Assembly: GCF_016757755.1 (NCBI RefSeq)
Contig: NZ_CP068437.1
Location: 3,720,001 to 3,784,000, forward strand
Direction of reading: 5' to 3'
DNA length: 64,000 bases
Source of the DNA: Shewanella sp. KX20019
GTDB lineage: Bacteria > Pseudomonadota > Gammaproteobacteria > Enterobacterales > Shewanellaceae
The stretch's first letter is position 1; every line of letters begins with the position of its first letter. The position numbers and the translations under genes were made by a program. Below are positions 8,616-18,664 of this stretch, piece by piece. The notes under the pieces were generated by a model. The model saw only the letters and a list, made by a program, of their open reading frames with translations. It did no database searches and had not been told where the DNA came from.

Positions 8616-10910
8616 TCACTTGGGACTGATCTCGATTCGGTGCAGTAGTTTACTTGGCAATAGAGGCGTATGCTGCTGCGCCGCGTACTCGGTAAAACCG
8701 ACACGATAAAAATCAGATAAGGGGTGACCCGACTGACCACCAGGAATAGATAAAACACCATTAGCTTCGTCACCAGGCTGAACGATAAAGCGCTGAGATG
8801 CACCGAATGAAGATCCCTGAACCGCAGGCATATAGCTATCACCAAAACCTGTCATTGTAGGCATATCTAGCAACCTACTTAATATCGGAATTTGCTTGGA
8901 AAACGGATGTTGGATTTTTAGCTGATTAACACGCCCCCAAGCTAAGTCATCCATATTGCTGTCTTTACTATGTTTAGCCAACAGTTGCAGCTTACTCTGT
9001 TGATAAATACTCAGCATATATTCTGACCAACTTGAGTGTTTCTCCGGTAACCAAGATTTTGGTTGAGCCTCTATTAATTGCCACATCGCAGGCTCAAGAT
9101 AGCGCTTCACTGGCGATAGACTCAGAGACGACATTCCCAACTGGGTTTCAAGCGGGGCAAAGCTGTTATCAATAAGCTGCTGCCTATATTGCCTGACTAA
9201 AGTGTAACCAACAGAGTCACTACAAGCGCAGGCTTCCCAACCATTTAAATAGGCAATATCTTTCGCAAAACGCTTTGGCTGAGTACTTAGCAGCGCAATT
9301 AACTGTTGCTGCCACGGCAGTAAAAAACGTGCTTCGTTATCTAATTGTAATTGGTAAAAGTCATCGACCGTAAAGTCATTACCGGCAAAGAGTCGGTCTC
9401 GAATTTGTGAACTACGGGCACCCAAAGCGTAACCGCCATCTCCTAACCCTTTATGTTGCTTGGTTGAAACCACCCGCGAGTTGCCTGACCACAATCGGTG
9501 AGTCTCTGGATTAACAACTTCAGGTAAAGCGACTTGATCGATAAGCCAGTTACCCGCTTGGTAATCAGACTCTGCAATTGCCACATCACTTGGATTGCTT
9601 CTAGATGGGAAGGCTCCAGCGGGCTTCCATGCCGCATTTCCAGCAGTATCAACCAGCATCATATTCTGCACGGGTATTCCCATATGGCTGGCAATCGCGA
9701 TCCCTTGTTGCACATTTTTGATGCTATCAAGTTCGACGAGCGACATATCAACAGCGTAATCCTGGTGCCCTACCCACGAAAGCGCATAGCGCTTCATTTG
9801 GCTCTCTCTGACCGGGCCAAATGGAGACATTAGGAGCTTATAATTGACCTTTGACTCCGGCAACATAATCTCTTCATTCTCAAAGGTCAGCGTCGTGTTA
9901 TCGTCAATTTCAACCCAATCAGCGGTATCAATATAAGCATTAGTAAACCCCCATGCTACATGGCCATTACTGCCCACCACAATTGCCGGAGCACCAGGCA
10001 GCGACACTCCAGTAATACTGACATCGTCGCCATTATGTTGATAATTAAGCTGAGCGCGGTACCAAATGATTGGCACAGCAAAAGACAGGTGCATATCATC
10101 AGATAACATGGCATTGCCATTCTTAGTCAACTCACCGGTTACGGCCCAATTATTACTGCCTATATCTAGTGGTTCAGCGATCTCTTTTGGCATTGCCTGA
10201 CCAATATAGAGTGGTGACAAAGGTGGGATTACAGGCTGGATTAAGCTGATAAGGCTGCCATCTAATGGCGCCTGATATTGACTGGGTTGCAGAATAAAGT
10301 CGACCATTTCAGCACCAAATATCGACTGTATGTAAGTGAGGGTCAAATCTCGCTTAATGGTGTTACCTTGCAGGTCAAGATACATACTATAGATAACCAG
10401 TAAACTGTCAGCGGGCTCCCATGGACGAGGCTTTGTGCTAGTCACAAGATATTCAAAAGCTTTAACCGATTGGGCCGCAACCGCATCATTCACCCCTTGA
10501 GCATAAGTTTGTAGGCTCTTTAGGTGCGCCTTGGGCAGGCTTGTTAAAATATTATTGGCACGCTTTCTTAATTGATGAAAACGGCGACTCTTATCCAATT
10601 CAAGTGCTTTTTCACCAAAGATTTCAGCTAACTCTCCAGCTGAGTTGCGTCTCAACAGATCCATTTGAAAAAAGCGATCTTGCCCGTGGGCATAACCTAA
10701 ACCGTACGCTGCATCCTGGCGACTACTGGCCGTCACCACCGCAGTACCTAAACGGTCTCGTTCAATACTAACACTGTCGCTGATAGCATCACTGTCTATG
10801 GAAGCATCGAGCTTTGGCAAGCTCATAAACAGCAGCAGGTAAACACCCACAGCTGCGATAAATACGATAGAGAGCAAACCAATAGTTGTTATTTTTATTA
10901 TTGTTTTCAT
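8616..10910 (-). CDS. Penicillin acylase family hydrolase (Ntn-hydrolase)
   Basis: 764 aa, the usual size for the penicillin G acylase/AHL acylase precursor family. The maturation site is visible as DIG-SNNWAVTG with Ser252 as the expected N-terminal nucleophile of the beta chain, followed by the LSDDMHLSF and PGAPAIVVGSNGHVAWGFTN segments of the family. The N-terminal helix (about 7-29) directs it to the periplasm or anchors it to the membrane. The family cleaves amides such as beta-lactam side chains, N-acyl homoserine lactones or other N-acyl compounds; the substrate is not predictable. ATG with AGGA six bases upstream. Confidence 0.88.
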   Translation of the reverse strand: MKTIIKITTIGLLSIVFIAAVGVYLLLFMSLPKLDASIDSDAISDSVSIERDRLGTAVVTASSRQDAAYGLGYAHGQDRFFQMDLLRRNSAGELAEIFGEKALELDKSRRFHQLRKRANNILTSLPKAHLKSLQTYAQGVNDAVAAQSVKAFEYLVTSTKPRPWEPADSLLVIYSMYLDLQGNTIKRDLTLTYIQSIFGAEMVDFILQPSQYQAPLDGSLISLIQPVIPPLSPLYIGQAMPKEIAEPLDIGSNNWAVTGELTKNGNAMLSDDMHLSFAVPIIWYRAQLNYQHNGDDVSITGVSLPGAPAIVVGSNGHVAWGFTNAYIDTADWVEIDDNTTLTFENEEIMLPESKVNYKLLMSPFGPVRESQMKRYALSWVGHQDYAVDMSLVELDSIKNVQQGIAIASHMGIPVQNMMLVDTAGNAAWKPAGAFPSRSNPSDVAIAESDYQAGNWLIDQVALPEVVNPETHRLWSGNSRVVSTKQHKGLGDGGYALGARSSQIRDRLFAGNDFTVDDFYQLQLDNEARFLLPWQQQLIALLSTQPKRFAKDIAYLNGWEACACSDSVGYTLVRQYRQQLIDNSFAPLETQLGMSSLSLSPVKRYLEPAMWQLIEAQPKSWLPEKHSSWSEYMLSIYQQSKLQLLAKHSKDSNMDDLAWGRVNQLKIQHPFSKQIPILSRLLDMPTMTGFGDSYMPAVQGSSFGASQRFIVQPGDEANGVLSIPGGQSGHPLSDFYRVGFTEYAAQQHTPLLPSKLLHRIEISPK

Positions 10911-11079
10911 TACGATCCTGTAGGGGTAACGCTCCGATACACCATCATAAACTGGGTTGCAAATTTGTTAAACACTCATTTGAAATTAATTTATTATCCT
11001 ACTAGGCAACGAATAAATAGCTGCATTTATGGGTATATATGGCAAAATCGTTGGCAAGTTCACACTGAAAAGATGATTG

Positions 11080-11331
11080 ATGGCAAAACCAAATAAGAAA
11101 GGGCCAACACAAACCGTTGAGATATTTTGCGCAAAGTGTCGCGAGTTACTTTATAAATATCGAAAAGGTGGCAAAGGCGCGCTAATAAAGTGCTTTAAAG
11201 AACGCATTGTGACCGACTATACGACCGCCCCCTGCACATGCCCTAAATGCGGGCAGATTTTTGCCAGAGACACCTTAGTCCGTGGCGCCCCCGCCTATAA
11301 ATTTGCGGGCGGTAAGGTCACAATGAAATAG
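11080..11331 (+). CDS. Small zinc-ribbon protein
   Basis: 83 aa, basic, with CAKC near the N-terminus and CTCPKC in the second half, which together form a zinc-ribbon. A TTG lies one codon upstream, but the ATG at 11080 is the natural start. It is conserved-hypothetical in style; zinc-binding is inferred from the cysteine pairs and nothing shows the partner. It lies alone between the divergent acylase gene and the RNA helicase gene. Confidence 0.7.
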   Translation: MAKPNKKGPTQTVEIFCAKCRELLYKYRKGGKGALIKCFKERIVTDYTTAPCTCPKCGQIFARDTLVRGAPAYKFAGGKVTMK

Positions 11332-11459
11332 TGATCTTTTTGAGATAACAATATCACCCGAGAGTCGTGACATACTGTTATAATCTAAACTGGCGACCGT
11401 GATAGCACATCGTCTTTAACTGCAATAGCAACATCACAAACTGATAATTGAGACTCACC

Positions 11460-12785
11460 ATGCCGTTTTCAAAGCTTGGATTAAGCAATCCAATCGTTAC
11501 CGCTGTAACCGAACAAGGTTACACCACCCCAACCCCAATCCAAGCTAAGAGTATTCCGGTGATCTTAAGTGGCCGAAATCTAATGGCCGCAGCCCAAACA
11601 GGTACAGGTAAAACGGCCAGCTTTGTGTTGCCAATCCTGCAGTTACTCAGTCAATCGGAAACTCAGCGTAAAAAACGTATTAGGGCATTGATCCTTACAC
11701 CTACACGCGAACTCGCCGTGCAGGTTGAAGCCAATATTGCACAGTACGGTAAACACTTAGATCTCACATCTATGGCGATGTATGGCGGCGTAGACGCTGA
11801 GCCACAACGACAGCGTTTACTCGACGGCGTAGATATCCTGGTTGCGACTCCCGGTCGATTACTGGATATGTATACCCAGCGAGCGATTCATTTTGATGAG
11901 CTAGAGATTTTAGTACTCGATGAAGCAGATAGAATGCTCGATATGGGTTTTATCGAAGACATCGACAAAATTATGGACAAGTTGCCTACTGACAGACAAA
12001 GCTTACTGTTCTCGGCGACCTTGTCACATCAAGTTAAAGCACTGGCCAAAACCACGGTAGATAGACCCGTTGAAATCTCGGTTATCACCAATACTGATTC
12101 CAAACCAAAAATTGAGCAATGGCTAACCACGGTAGATAAAGATAAGAAATCTGCCCTGTTAAGCCACTTAATTAAAGAAAACGCCTGGCAACAGGCGCTG
12201 ATCTTTATCGAAACCAAGCAAGGTGCAGCAAAGCTCGTTAGCCAACTCGAAAAACGCGACATAGCCGCCGAATGTATTCATGGCGGCAGAAGCCAAGAGG
12301 TTCGAGAGAAGATATTGGCCGACTTTAAGAGCGGCAAAATTGGCTTGCTGATAGCAACTGGCGTTGCGGCCCGAGGCCTAGATATCGACGAATTACCTTT
12401 AGTGATTAACTATGACCTTCCCTATCCGGCCGATGATTATATTCATCGTATTGGACGTACAGGCCGAGCGGGTGCCAATGGCGAAGCGGTATCTCTGGTT
12501 TCAAAAGATGATTTCAAAAACTTATGCATGATTGAAAGTCGACTAGGTCAGCTAATCGAGCGCAGAGAGATTGATGGCTTTGCTCCTCGAAAAGAGGTGC
12601 CTGTATCAGTATTGAACTTCAAGCCAAAGTTTAAAAAAATGTCTGACAACAAGGATACAGCCAAGCGCGAATCTAAACGCAGCGTAAGTAAAGCGCCAGC
12701 CAAAAAGCGCACTGGCCAGCAGGATTCGAAAAATAAAGCGAGTAAAGACGTTAATAAGTTACCGCCGAACCCCTGGAATACATAA
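11460..12785 (+). CDS. DEAD-box ATP-dependent RNA helicase, RhlE-like
   Basis: 441 aa. All core motifs are present in order: Q motif (GYTTPTPIQAKSIP), AAQTGTGKTASF, PTRELAVQ, GGVD, TPGRLLD, VLDEADRMLDMGF, SAT, then IATGVAARGLDI and HRIGRTGRAG. The tail beyond residue about 385 is Lys/Ser-rich and basic, as in RhlE proteins that bind rRNA. I chose the ATG at 11460 (MPFSKLGLS, as in the RhlE family) over the TTG at 11448; TTGAGA serves as the ribosome site. Likely role in ribosome assembly or RNA turnover, often cold-relevant. Confidence 0.9.
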   Translation: MPFSKLGLSNPIVTAVTEQGYTTPTPIQAKSIPVILSGRNLMAAAQTGTGKTASFVLPILQLLSQSETQRKKRIRALILTPTRELAVQVEANIAQYGKHLDLTSMAMYGGVDAEPQRQRLLDGVDILVATPGRLLDMYTQRAIHFDELEILVLDEADRMLDMGFIEDIDKIMDKLPTDRQSLLFSATLSHQVKALAKTTVDRPVEISVITNTDSKPKIEQWLTTVDKDKKSALLSHLIKENAWQQALIFIETKQGAAKLVSQLEKRDIAAECIHGGRSQEVREKILADFKSGKIGLLIATGVAARGLDIDELPLVINYDLPYPADDYIHRIGRTGRAGANGEAVSLVSKDDFKNLCMIESRLGQLIERREIDGFAPRKEVPVSVLNFKPKFKKMSDNKDTAKRESKRSVSKAPAKKRTGQQDSKNKASKDVNKLPPNPWNT

Positions 12786-12795
12786 GGGTTCTTTT

Positions 12796-12836
12796 CGGGA
12801 TAGTTAACCTTTACAGCTTAACTATCCCGTCGCTTT
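12796..12836 (+). terminator. Terminator of the helicase gene
   Basis: A 12-bp perfect stem, CGGGATAGTTAA (12796-12807) with TTAACTATCCCG (12818-12829), has a 10-base loop and a GTCGCTTTT tail, 10 bp after the stop. Confidence 0.7.
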
Positions 12837-13169
12837 TACCGCAACGATAAATCCTAGCGTGAATGTCTAGCTAACCCCATATTTAACAATCAAATAAAAT
12901 GAAATTACACCAGCTAACACTTAAACTCGTTTTAGTGTAAACGAGTTAATCTGTTTGAAAATTGCTTTTAATCCCTCCTATACTCTAAGAGTATTGACTC
13001 TACTAATCCAATGTAGATAGGCTTTTAATCAACAGTATTATTGCGCGCGCAGCCAATATTTAAGTCGTTCAACCTAGAGATATAAAACGCTGAAAGAGTA
13101 GTTAAATAGCCAAATTCTAGCAAAAACCTGATACATGAAAAACTCTGGTTCAATCAATAGAAGGCATTT
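12837..13169. other. Intergenic region with an inverted repeat and a possible promoter
   Basis: No gene is seen in these 333 bp. A 9-bp inverted repeat AACTCGTTT/AAACGAGTT (12924-12932/12939-12947) lies just upstream of TTGAAA (12955-12960) and TATACT (12979-12984). With an 18-bp spacer these form a plausible sigma-70 promoter for the TPR gene at 13170. The repeat could be an operator; this is inference. Confidence 0.4.
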
Positions 13170-14360
13170 ATGAGTGCAAATCAAGCACCACTAAAAAAGC
13201 GCAACTTAGGAGTTCCACTCTTGGTGGCGACTTTAGTGATAGCTGCAGTTTTGAGCTTCGTTTTTTATCCAGGCAGTAAGCAAGCGCCCTTAGATAAAGG
13301 CGCCATAATTATACTGCCAGTAAAAATCGATCTAAATACAGCAACCCCTCTTTGGCAGCAATACGCCCACCAAGAAAGTATTATTGCGCAACTGTATAAC
13401 TCCAATTCATTTCCTGTCCTGCAAGTTGAAGATGTCATTAGCTTTTTACTGCAAAACTCGAATTATATTGAAGATACGCGCCCACTACAGGTTAGCAAAT
13501 TACTCACCTTTTCCGGTGCATCTTTAGTGGTGGGATCCGTTATTACTAAGAGTGATAACCGCTACCAACTAGCATACAATTTTTACGGCCCGAGCCAGCA
13601 ACAAAGTGGCAGCATCCAAGCCGAGGATATTGAGTCCTTATATGTTGACTTAGCTAAGCTAATTAATGACAGAACCCAATCTAAGGGCGATGCTAATAAC
13701 AACAAAAATCTAACCTACTTTGACAATCCGTTGCTTATTTTGGCCATAAAACAGCTGCAATACCGTGAAACGACCGCAGCCAGTGAAACACTGAAACAAT
13801 TACTAGTATCTGACGCTGACAATTTTATAGCCCAAAGACAATGGGCTGAAATGCTACTCAAACAGCAACAATTTGTAGAGGCAGAAAAAATATTATCTAC
13901 TGCGCTAACGCAAGCTGAACTAGCAGGCAACCGTCGCGAGTCGGCTCGCTTAGGCTTAACATTGGCAAAAAGCTATATTGAGCAGGGTGAATTAGTCCGC
14001 GCGCTACCGATCTTATCCCAAAGCCGCAGTAATGCAGCAAATTCACAAGACTGGCTTTATCTTGCTTATGTTGCTGCCTGGGCAGGCCATGTAAACGAGC
14101 GGCTGGGCCGCTATGCAGCCGCCAATCAGCAATACCAGCTGTCTGTCGACTATCATAATATGGTTGGCTATCAACCAGGCCAAGTCCTTGGTTTAAATAA
14201 TTTAGCAGAACTGGCGATACTAGAGCATAACTACTCGAAAGCTTATAAAAACATTCAGCGTTCAGTGACAATTGTGACTCAAAAAGACCTTGTAGATTTA
14301 AAGCCAGAAACTATGGCGTTACTGACTAAAGTTGAGAATAAGCTACAAGGTACTCGCTAA
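13170..14360 (+). CDS. Membrane-anchored TPR-containing protein, CadC-periplasmic-like
   Basis: 396 aa with a single N-terminal membrane helix (about 14-33) and a large periplasmic part. The first half (IIILPVKID... LLTFSGASLVVGSVITKSDNRYQLAYNF) resembles the sensory region behind the helix in CadC/ToxR-like regulators, but there is no DNA-binding domain. The second half (about 185-390) consists of TPR helices (NPLLILAIKQLQYRETTAASETL, DWLYLAYVAAWAGHVNERLG, VLGLNNLAELAILEHNYSKA). A protein-interaction role is likely; the partner is unknown. AGAAGG gives a good ribosome site. It converges with the amidohydrolase gene, 3 bp apart. Confidence 0.7.
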   Translation: MSANQAPLKKRNLGVPLLVATLVIAAVLSFVFYPGSKQAPLDKGAIIILPVKIDLNTATPLWQQYAHQESIIAQLYNSNSFPVLQVEDVISFLLQNSNYIEDTRPLQVSKLLTFSGASLVVGSVITKSDNRYQLAYNFYGPSQQQSGSIQAEDIESLYVDLAKLINDRTQSKGDANNNKNLTYFDNPLLILAIKQLQYRETTAASETLKQLLVSDADNFIAQRQWAEMLLKQQQFVEAEKILSTALTQAELAGNRRESARLGLTLAKSYIEQGELVRALPILSQSRSNAANSQDWLYLAYVAAWAGHVNERLGRYAAANQQYQLSVDYHNMVGYQPGQVLGLNNLAELAILEHNYSKAYKNIQRSVTIVTQKDLVDLKPETMALLTKVENKLQGTR

Positions 14361-14363
14361 CGC

Positions 14364-15701
14364 TTATTTTTGATTAAACAGGTTCATCGCGCTGCGGCTC
14401 ATCACGCGAACACCAGTATTAATCGTCAGTGGGTAATCTGGGGCGAATTGACTCGAGTGCAATGAGGGTAACGCCTCTCCTTTATCCAAGCTTATTTGAT
14501 ACGCGTCTGGCTCGACAGCCCCTAACCAGAAAATGGTGATAGGGCGCTTTTCAGCGGTAAGACCATATAAACCAAAATCTTCCCCCGCCATCACAGGCTC
14601 AGATTTGAGCACATTTTCAGCACCAATCTCCTGTTCAATACTTGCTTGTACGTTTGCCGCTAAAGTTGGGTCATTATACGTTGAAGGAATTCTTTCATCT
14701 TCATGGACATAGACTTCTGGCATCAGCTCACCAGGCAGGCCGGCACTAATCGCAATCCCTTTTGTGAGACGCTTTAGCGCCTCAATTTGTTGCAAACGCA
14801 CATCGGGATTATAGGAGCGCAATGTTAACTGTAGCTTCACTTCATCTGAAATAATATTATGCTTTGAGCCACCATGAATCGATCCAACGGTTATCACATT
14901 TGGCTCAAGCGGTGAGATCTCACGACTCGATATAGTTTGCAGTGCCAGTACTATTCGAGAGGCCAACACCACAGGATCTTTGGTTGCATGCGGGTACGCG
15001 CCATGTCCGCCCTTACCTTTGACTTTAATATCCACCGAGTCGACATTGGCTAACGCATAACCAGGCGCTATTCCGACCTTTCCGGCGGGAATGCCAGCAC
15101 TGACGTGTAAGCCTATGACATAATCTGGCGCAGGGAATTGAGTAAATAGGCCCTGTTTCAGCATCGCTTTAGCTCCGCCTCCGACCTCTTCCGCAGGTTG
15201 TGCGACCATCATTAAAGTGCCTTGCCAGTCCGCTTTATTAGCCACTAACTGCTGTGCGGTGCCAATCAGGCTCGTCATATGAATATCATGCCCGCAGCCG
15301 TGCATAATGCCGACCGTGTTATTACTGGCGTCTGTCGTTGTCACAGTTGAAGCGTAGGGCTTTCCTGTCTCTTCTATGATGGGCAGCCCATCAGTATCCG
15401 CTCTTATCATGACAGTAGGCCCGGCACCATTTTTATAGATCCCCACAACGCCATAACCACCAAACTGCTCGGTCACTTCAAAACCCAATGCAGCGAGCTC
15501 TTTTGCCATACGTGCACTGGTGGATTTTTCTTGATAAGACAGCTCTGGGTTTTGATGAAGGTGCAGATATAACTGCTCAAGTTTTGGCATCGCTTTATCG
15601 ACCGAGTCACTCAAGGTTGCAGCATTAGTATTGCCACTCAATGATCCTGCAAGCAACAGGCATAAGCTAACTGCTAACGGGGTTTTCGAAAGTATTTTCA
15701 T
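14364..15701 (-). CDS. Secreted M20 family amidohydrolase/carboxypeptidase
   Basis: About 445 aa, M20D family (hippurate/N-acyl-amino-acid hydrolases). Metal-site landmarks are present: RADTDGLP, MHGCGHDIHMTS, PAEEVGGGA, GLH and a C-terminal EDFG. A signal peptide (hydrophobic stretch to about SGNTNAA) places it in the periplasm. I prefer the ATG at 15701 (MKILSKTPLA) because GGAAAG lies seven bases upstream; an ATG five codons further out lacks such a site. It probably releases amino acids from N-acylated substrates or peptides. Confidence 0.87.
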   Translation of the reverse strand: MKILSKTPLAVSLCLLLAGSLSGNTNAATLSDSVDKAMPKLEQLYLHLHQNPELSYQEKSTSARMAKELAALGFEVTEQFGGYGVVGIYKNGAGPTVMIRADTDGLPIIEETGKPYASTVTTTDASNNTVGIMHGCGHDIHMTSLIGTAQQLVANKADWQGTLMMVAQPAEEVGGGAKAMLKQGLFTQFPAPDYVIGLHVSAGIPAGKVGIAPGYALANVDSVDIKVKGKGGHGAYPHATKDPVVLASRIVLALQTISSREISPLEPNVITVGSIHGGSKHNIISDEVKLQLTLRSYNPDVRLQQIEALKRLTKGIAISAGLPGELMPEVYVHEDERIPSTYNDPTLAANVQASIEQEIGAENVLKSEPVMAGEDFGLYGLTAEKRPITIFWLGAVEPDAYQISLDKGEALPSLHSSQFAPDYPLTINTGVRVMSRSAMNLFNQK

Positions 15702-15873
15702 CGCGATGCTTTCCATTTCAAATGGTTATTGAAATGTTAAGCTAACATAGCAATTATTAAAGTGTGAAATTAATACTCGGTGTTAATCCCTCCCCTCTCA
15801 CAAACCACTCATTAAGGCTCAATGAACACGAGTCAAAAAGTCAGCTTTAAAGGTACTGAGGAGGCGAGTTATA

Positions 15874-15904
15874 AAACAAAAATGCAGCCAAAAGGCTGCA
15901 TTTC
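15874..15904 (-). terminator. Terminator of the TonB receptor gene
   Basis: AAATGCAGCC (15880-15889) pairs with GGCTGCATTT from 15894. Read on the minus strand, the stem is followed by TTTTTGTTTT, a proper T-tract, 17 bp beyond the receptor stop codon. Confidence 0.8.
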
Positions 15905-15920
15905 AACAGTGATGTCAGCG

Positions 15921-18353
15921 TTACAAACGGTAAGTTAACGACAGCTTAGCGTTACGCTCTTCTCCTGGCATTCCGCCTAAGAACATCGCTTTGCTGTAAT
16001 ATTCCTCATTGAAGAGGTTATTAACATTAAGCTGCACTTTCCACTGCTCTACATCATAGCTAATTGCAGAATCAAGTACGGTGTAGCTCGGCACATAACC
16101 ATCTGGGATCCCAAATGAATCAGAGTTGGTGCTGCGGTCATCAACGTATTTAGCGCCCAAACTGATATTTAGCGGGCTTTCTAATGAGAACCAATCGGCA
16201 CCATAAGTAACCCATGCGCTTGCGGTGACATAAGGAACCCCTTTTTGGCGGGTATCATAGCTACTTCTGTTAGGATCTTTTTTATCACGTGCATCTTGGT
16301 AAACACCATTAACGTTAACCATCCATTGCTCACTGATATGTGCATTTAGATCAAGCTCTACGCCGGTTGTTTCCTCTTTACCATTATAGAAACTTTTAGC
16401 GACGCCAGGTGCAGATACACCCTCTTCATAATCAGGGTTTGAGTACTCTAAGTTCGTGCGTGCACTTTTAAAGAATACCAACGACGCCAGCATTTGATCT
16501 TCAAAGGCTTTATATCTAATACCCAAATCATCACTTACAGATTCAGAATCGGCTCTGTCCTCACCCGTCCCGTCAATGCCACCGAGGATGCTATAGGCTG
16601 TGCGCCCCTTCGAGTGATTAACAAAGAAAGACAGATCTTCTGTAGGCATGTAAGTCACACCTAAATTGTACGTCACGCCATTATCCGTCGTATCAGCTTC
16701 CGCTCTAGGTTCAGCCTTACTGGCTGAATAACGTGGGTCTACACCTAAATGTTGATAAGATTGCTTTATCTCATTAAATGCAACACCAATACGAGTCGTA
16801 AAGCCATATCCTAAATAACCAACGTGCTGCAGACCTACACCCCAAGCATTGACCTTTTTGTTGTAGTTACTCGTCATCAATGGATCATGATCTTCAAAGC
16901 TACCTTCAGCCCAATTAGGGTTACGGATATCGTAAATATAAGGCAAAGCGCCTTGGTAAATAACCTCTCCAGCTTTGTTCTTAATCACCTTGTCTGCATC
17001 GTAAATAGAGTACTGCTTGAACGCTATATTTCTATCTTCAAAGTTAGCATTAACCAGTAACTCGTTATCAATATTGCCTATTTGAAAGTCATAGCGAAGA
17101 TCGGCAAAGTACTGCCAAGATGTTTCTTCCGCTTCGACTTTACGGTACTCCTGTCGACGCGCAGCAAATGGATATAACACACCATCTTCAACTAACGGAG
17201 CACGTGGATCTTCATTTATCTTGCCGCGTCGATCCCAATAAACATAATTATATGCACCCGTTTGACGAGCAAAACCTGAGGTGTAATCACGGTACTGCAA
17301 CTGTTGATTCAAAAACAGATTATCGTTGAAATAGATATTGTGGGTTAACTTAAAGCGTAACTCTTCACCTTCATTATCTTTCGCCATTGGTGAAATAATC
17401 CCGGCATTGCCAAAAGCGTAGGGTGTTTGCCCATCATTACTTGAAAGCGAATCTGCTAGCTGTTGGCGTTGTGCATCAGTTAGTTGTAGCCCTGCGTTAT
17501 TTGGGTCATTAATCAGATCTTCCCAACTAACATCCCCAGCCCCCTTACCGCCTACAGATTCAGCGTTAAAGATACGGATCGGGTGACCAATTGAATCAAC
17601 TGCAATAGCATCTTTAATGTAGCTTGCTGATAACATTAGGTCTTGGCTATCGCTTACGATATATTTCAATGAAGTGTAAATTTCATCTCTATCAGTACCG
17701 ATCTCACGATAGCCATCACTGCGACCACTTTTTGCCACAACTCGGTAAGCTAGGTTATCGGTGATCCCACCGCTACTATCAACAGCAAATGAATACGTGT
17801 CCCATTGACCAACTTCAGCAGTGAACTCATTTAAGGACTCAAATTGCGGCTTTTTCTCAATAAGGTTAATTACGCCACCGGCACTGCCCATACCATAAAG
17901 GCCTGTTGCTGGACCTTTTAAGACCTCTACAGACTCAACATTTGTCAACGAACGTGTGGGGTTAAAAGTATTACCGAGTCCTGCACCACCATACATACCG
18001 TCGTAAGTATAGTTAGCGCCCAATCCTCTGATCACTAAGTTGTCACCGATACCATAGTTATTACCCGCTTGAGTAACACCACTAATGTTGCGCACTAAAT
18101 CCTGGAGGTTACTCACCCCTTGCGCCTGAATAAGTTCTTCATCAACAATAACCACCGCAGCTGGCGTTTCCATTAGTGACATGTCGGACTTGGTTGCTAA
18201 CCCTGAGTTCATCACCACTTGATTTTGTCTGCCATAGACGGTGATCCGTTCGATGTTACTATTCACTTCAGCCACTTCAGCCGCGTAAATTGTTGTCGGT
18301 AAGTATGTCGATGCGCACGCAATTGCTAACATTGAATAACGAAAATGTTTCAT
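15921..18353 (-). CDS. TonB-dependent siderophore receptor
   Basis: 810 aa. Signal peptide ends near TIYAAE. The TonB-box-like region is followed by the plug domain (about 50-165: ETPAAVVIVDEELIQAQG, LVIRGLGANYTYDGMY, VESVEVLKGPATGLYGMGSAGGVINLIEKKP) and a 22-strand-type barrel ending in YRL. The plug sequence matches the ferric-siderophore receptor class. A Fur box lies 32 bp upstream of the ATG, so iron starvation should induce it. No siderophore genes or TonB/ExbBD genes are nearby, so it may take up foreign siderophores. The ligand is unknown. Confidence 0.93.
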   Translation of the reverse strand: MKHFRYSMLAIACASTYLPTTIYAAEVAEVNSNIERITVYGRQNQVVMNSGLATKSDMSLMETPAAVVIVDEELIQAQGVSNLQDLVRNISGVTQAGNNYGIGDNLVIRGLGANYTYDGMYGGAGLGNTFNPTRSLTNVESVEVLKGPATGLYGMGSAGGVINLIEKKPQFESLNEFTAEVGQWDTYSFAVDSSGGITDNLAYRVVAKSGRSDGYREIGTDRDEIYTSLKYIVSDSQDLMLSASYIKDAIAVDSIGHPIRIFNAESVGGKGAGDVSWEDLINDPNNAGLQLTDAQRQQLADSLSSNDGQTPYAFGNAGIISPMAKDNEGEELRFKLTHNIYFNDNLFLNQQLQYRDYTSGFARQTGAYNYVYWDRRGKINEDPRAPLVEDGVLYPFAARRQEYRKVEAEETSWQYFADLRYDFQIGNIDNELLVNANFEDRNIAFKQYSIYDADKVIKNKAGEVIYQGALPYIYDIRNPNWAEGSFEDHDPLMTSNYNKKVNAWGVGLQHVGYLGYGFTTRIGVAFNEIKQSYQHLGVDPRYSASKAEPRAEADTTDNGVTYNLGVTYMPTEDLSFFVNHSKGRTAYSILGGIDGTGEDRADSESVSDDLGIRYKAFEDQMLASLVFFKSARTNLEYSNPDYEEGVSAPGVAKSFYNGKEETTGVELDLNAHISEQWMVNVNGVYQDARDKKDPNRSSYDTRQKGVPYVTASAWVTYGADWFSLESPLNISLGAKYVDDRSTNSDSFGIPDGYVPSYTVLDSAISYDVEQWKVQLNVNNLFNEEYYSKAMFLGGMPGEERNAKLSLTYRL

Positions 18354-18384
18354 CCAGTAACCCCACTTAAGTATTATGCGGCGA

Positions 18385-18403
18385 GATGATAACCATTATC
18401 ATT
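18385..18403 (-). promoter_or_regulatory. Fur box upstream of the TonB receptor
   Basis: GATGATAACCATTATCATT closely matches the 19-bp Fur consensus made of NAT(A/T)AT hexamers. It is 32 bp before the receptor start codon, within the expected promoter span. It predicts Fe-Fur repression. Confidence 0.8.
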
Positions 18404-18664
18404 AACATTACAACAAGCATTTAAACAACTACCACAAAGCCGATTCGTTTGTGATTGTTTTTGTTAGATTTTAAATCAAAAACTTACAAAGTAAATTATA
18501 ATAAAATTCATATACAGCAATAAGATAGGTGACCTACATCACACATCCCAAAATGTAACAACATGGTTGTTTTTCACTCGAGGTATGAGAGGTAAACAAC
18601 AACGAAGCAAAACAAATACCTCGATACTGAAAACCTCGACACTGCTAATAAGCCAACCATAACT

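Noticed and set aside
13897..14271. 124-codon frame opposite the TPR gene
   Set aside because: Shadow of the coding strand; no start signals or domain.
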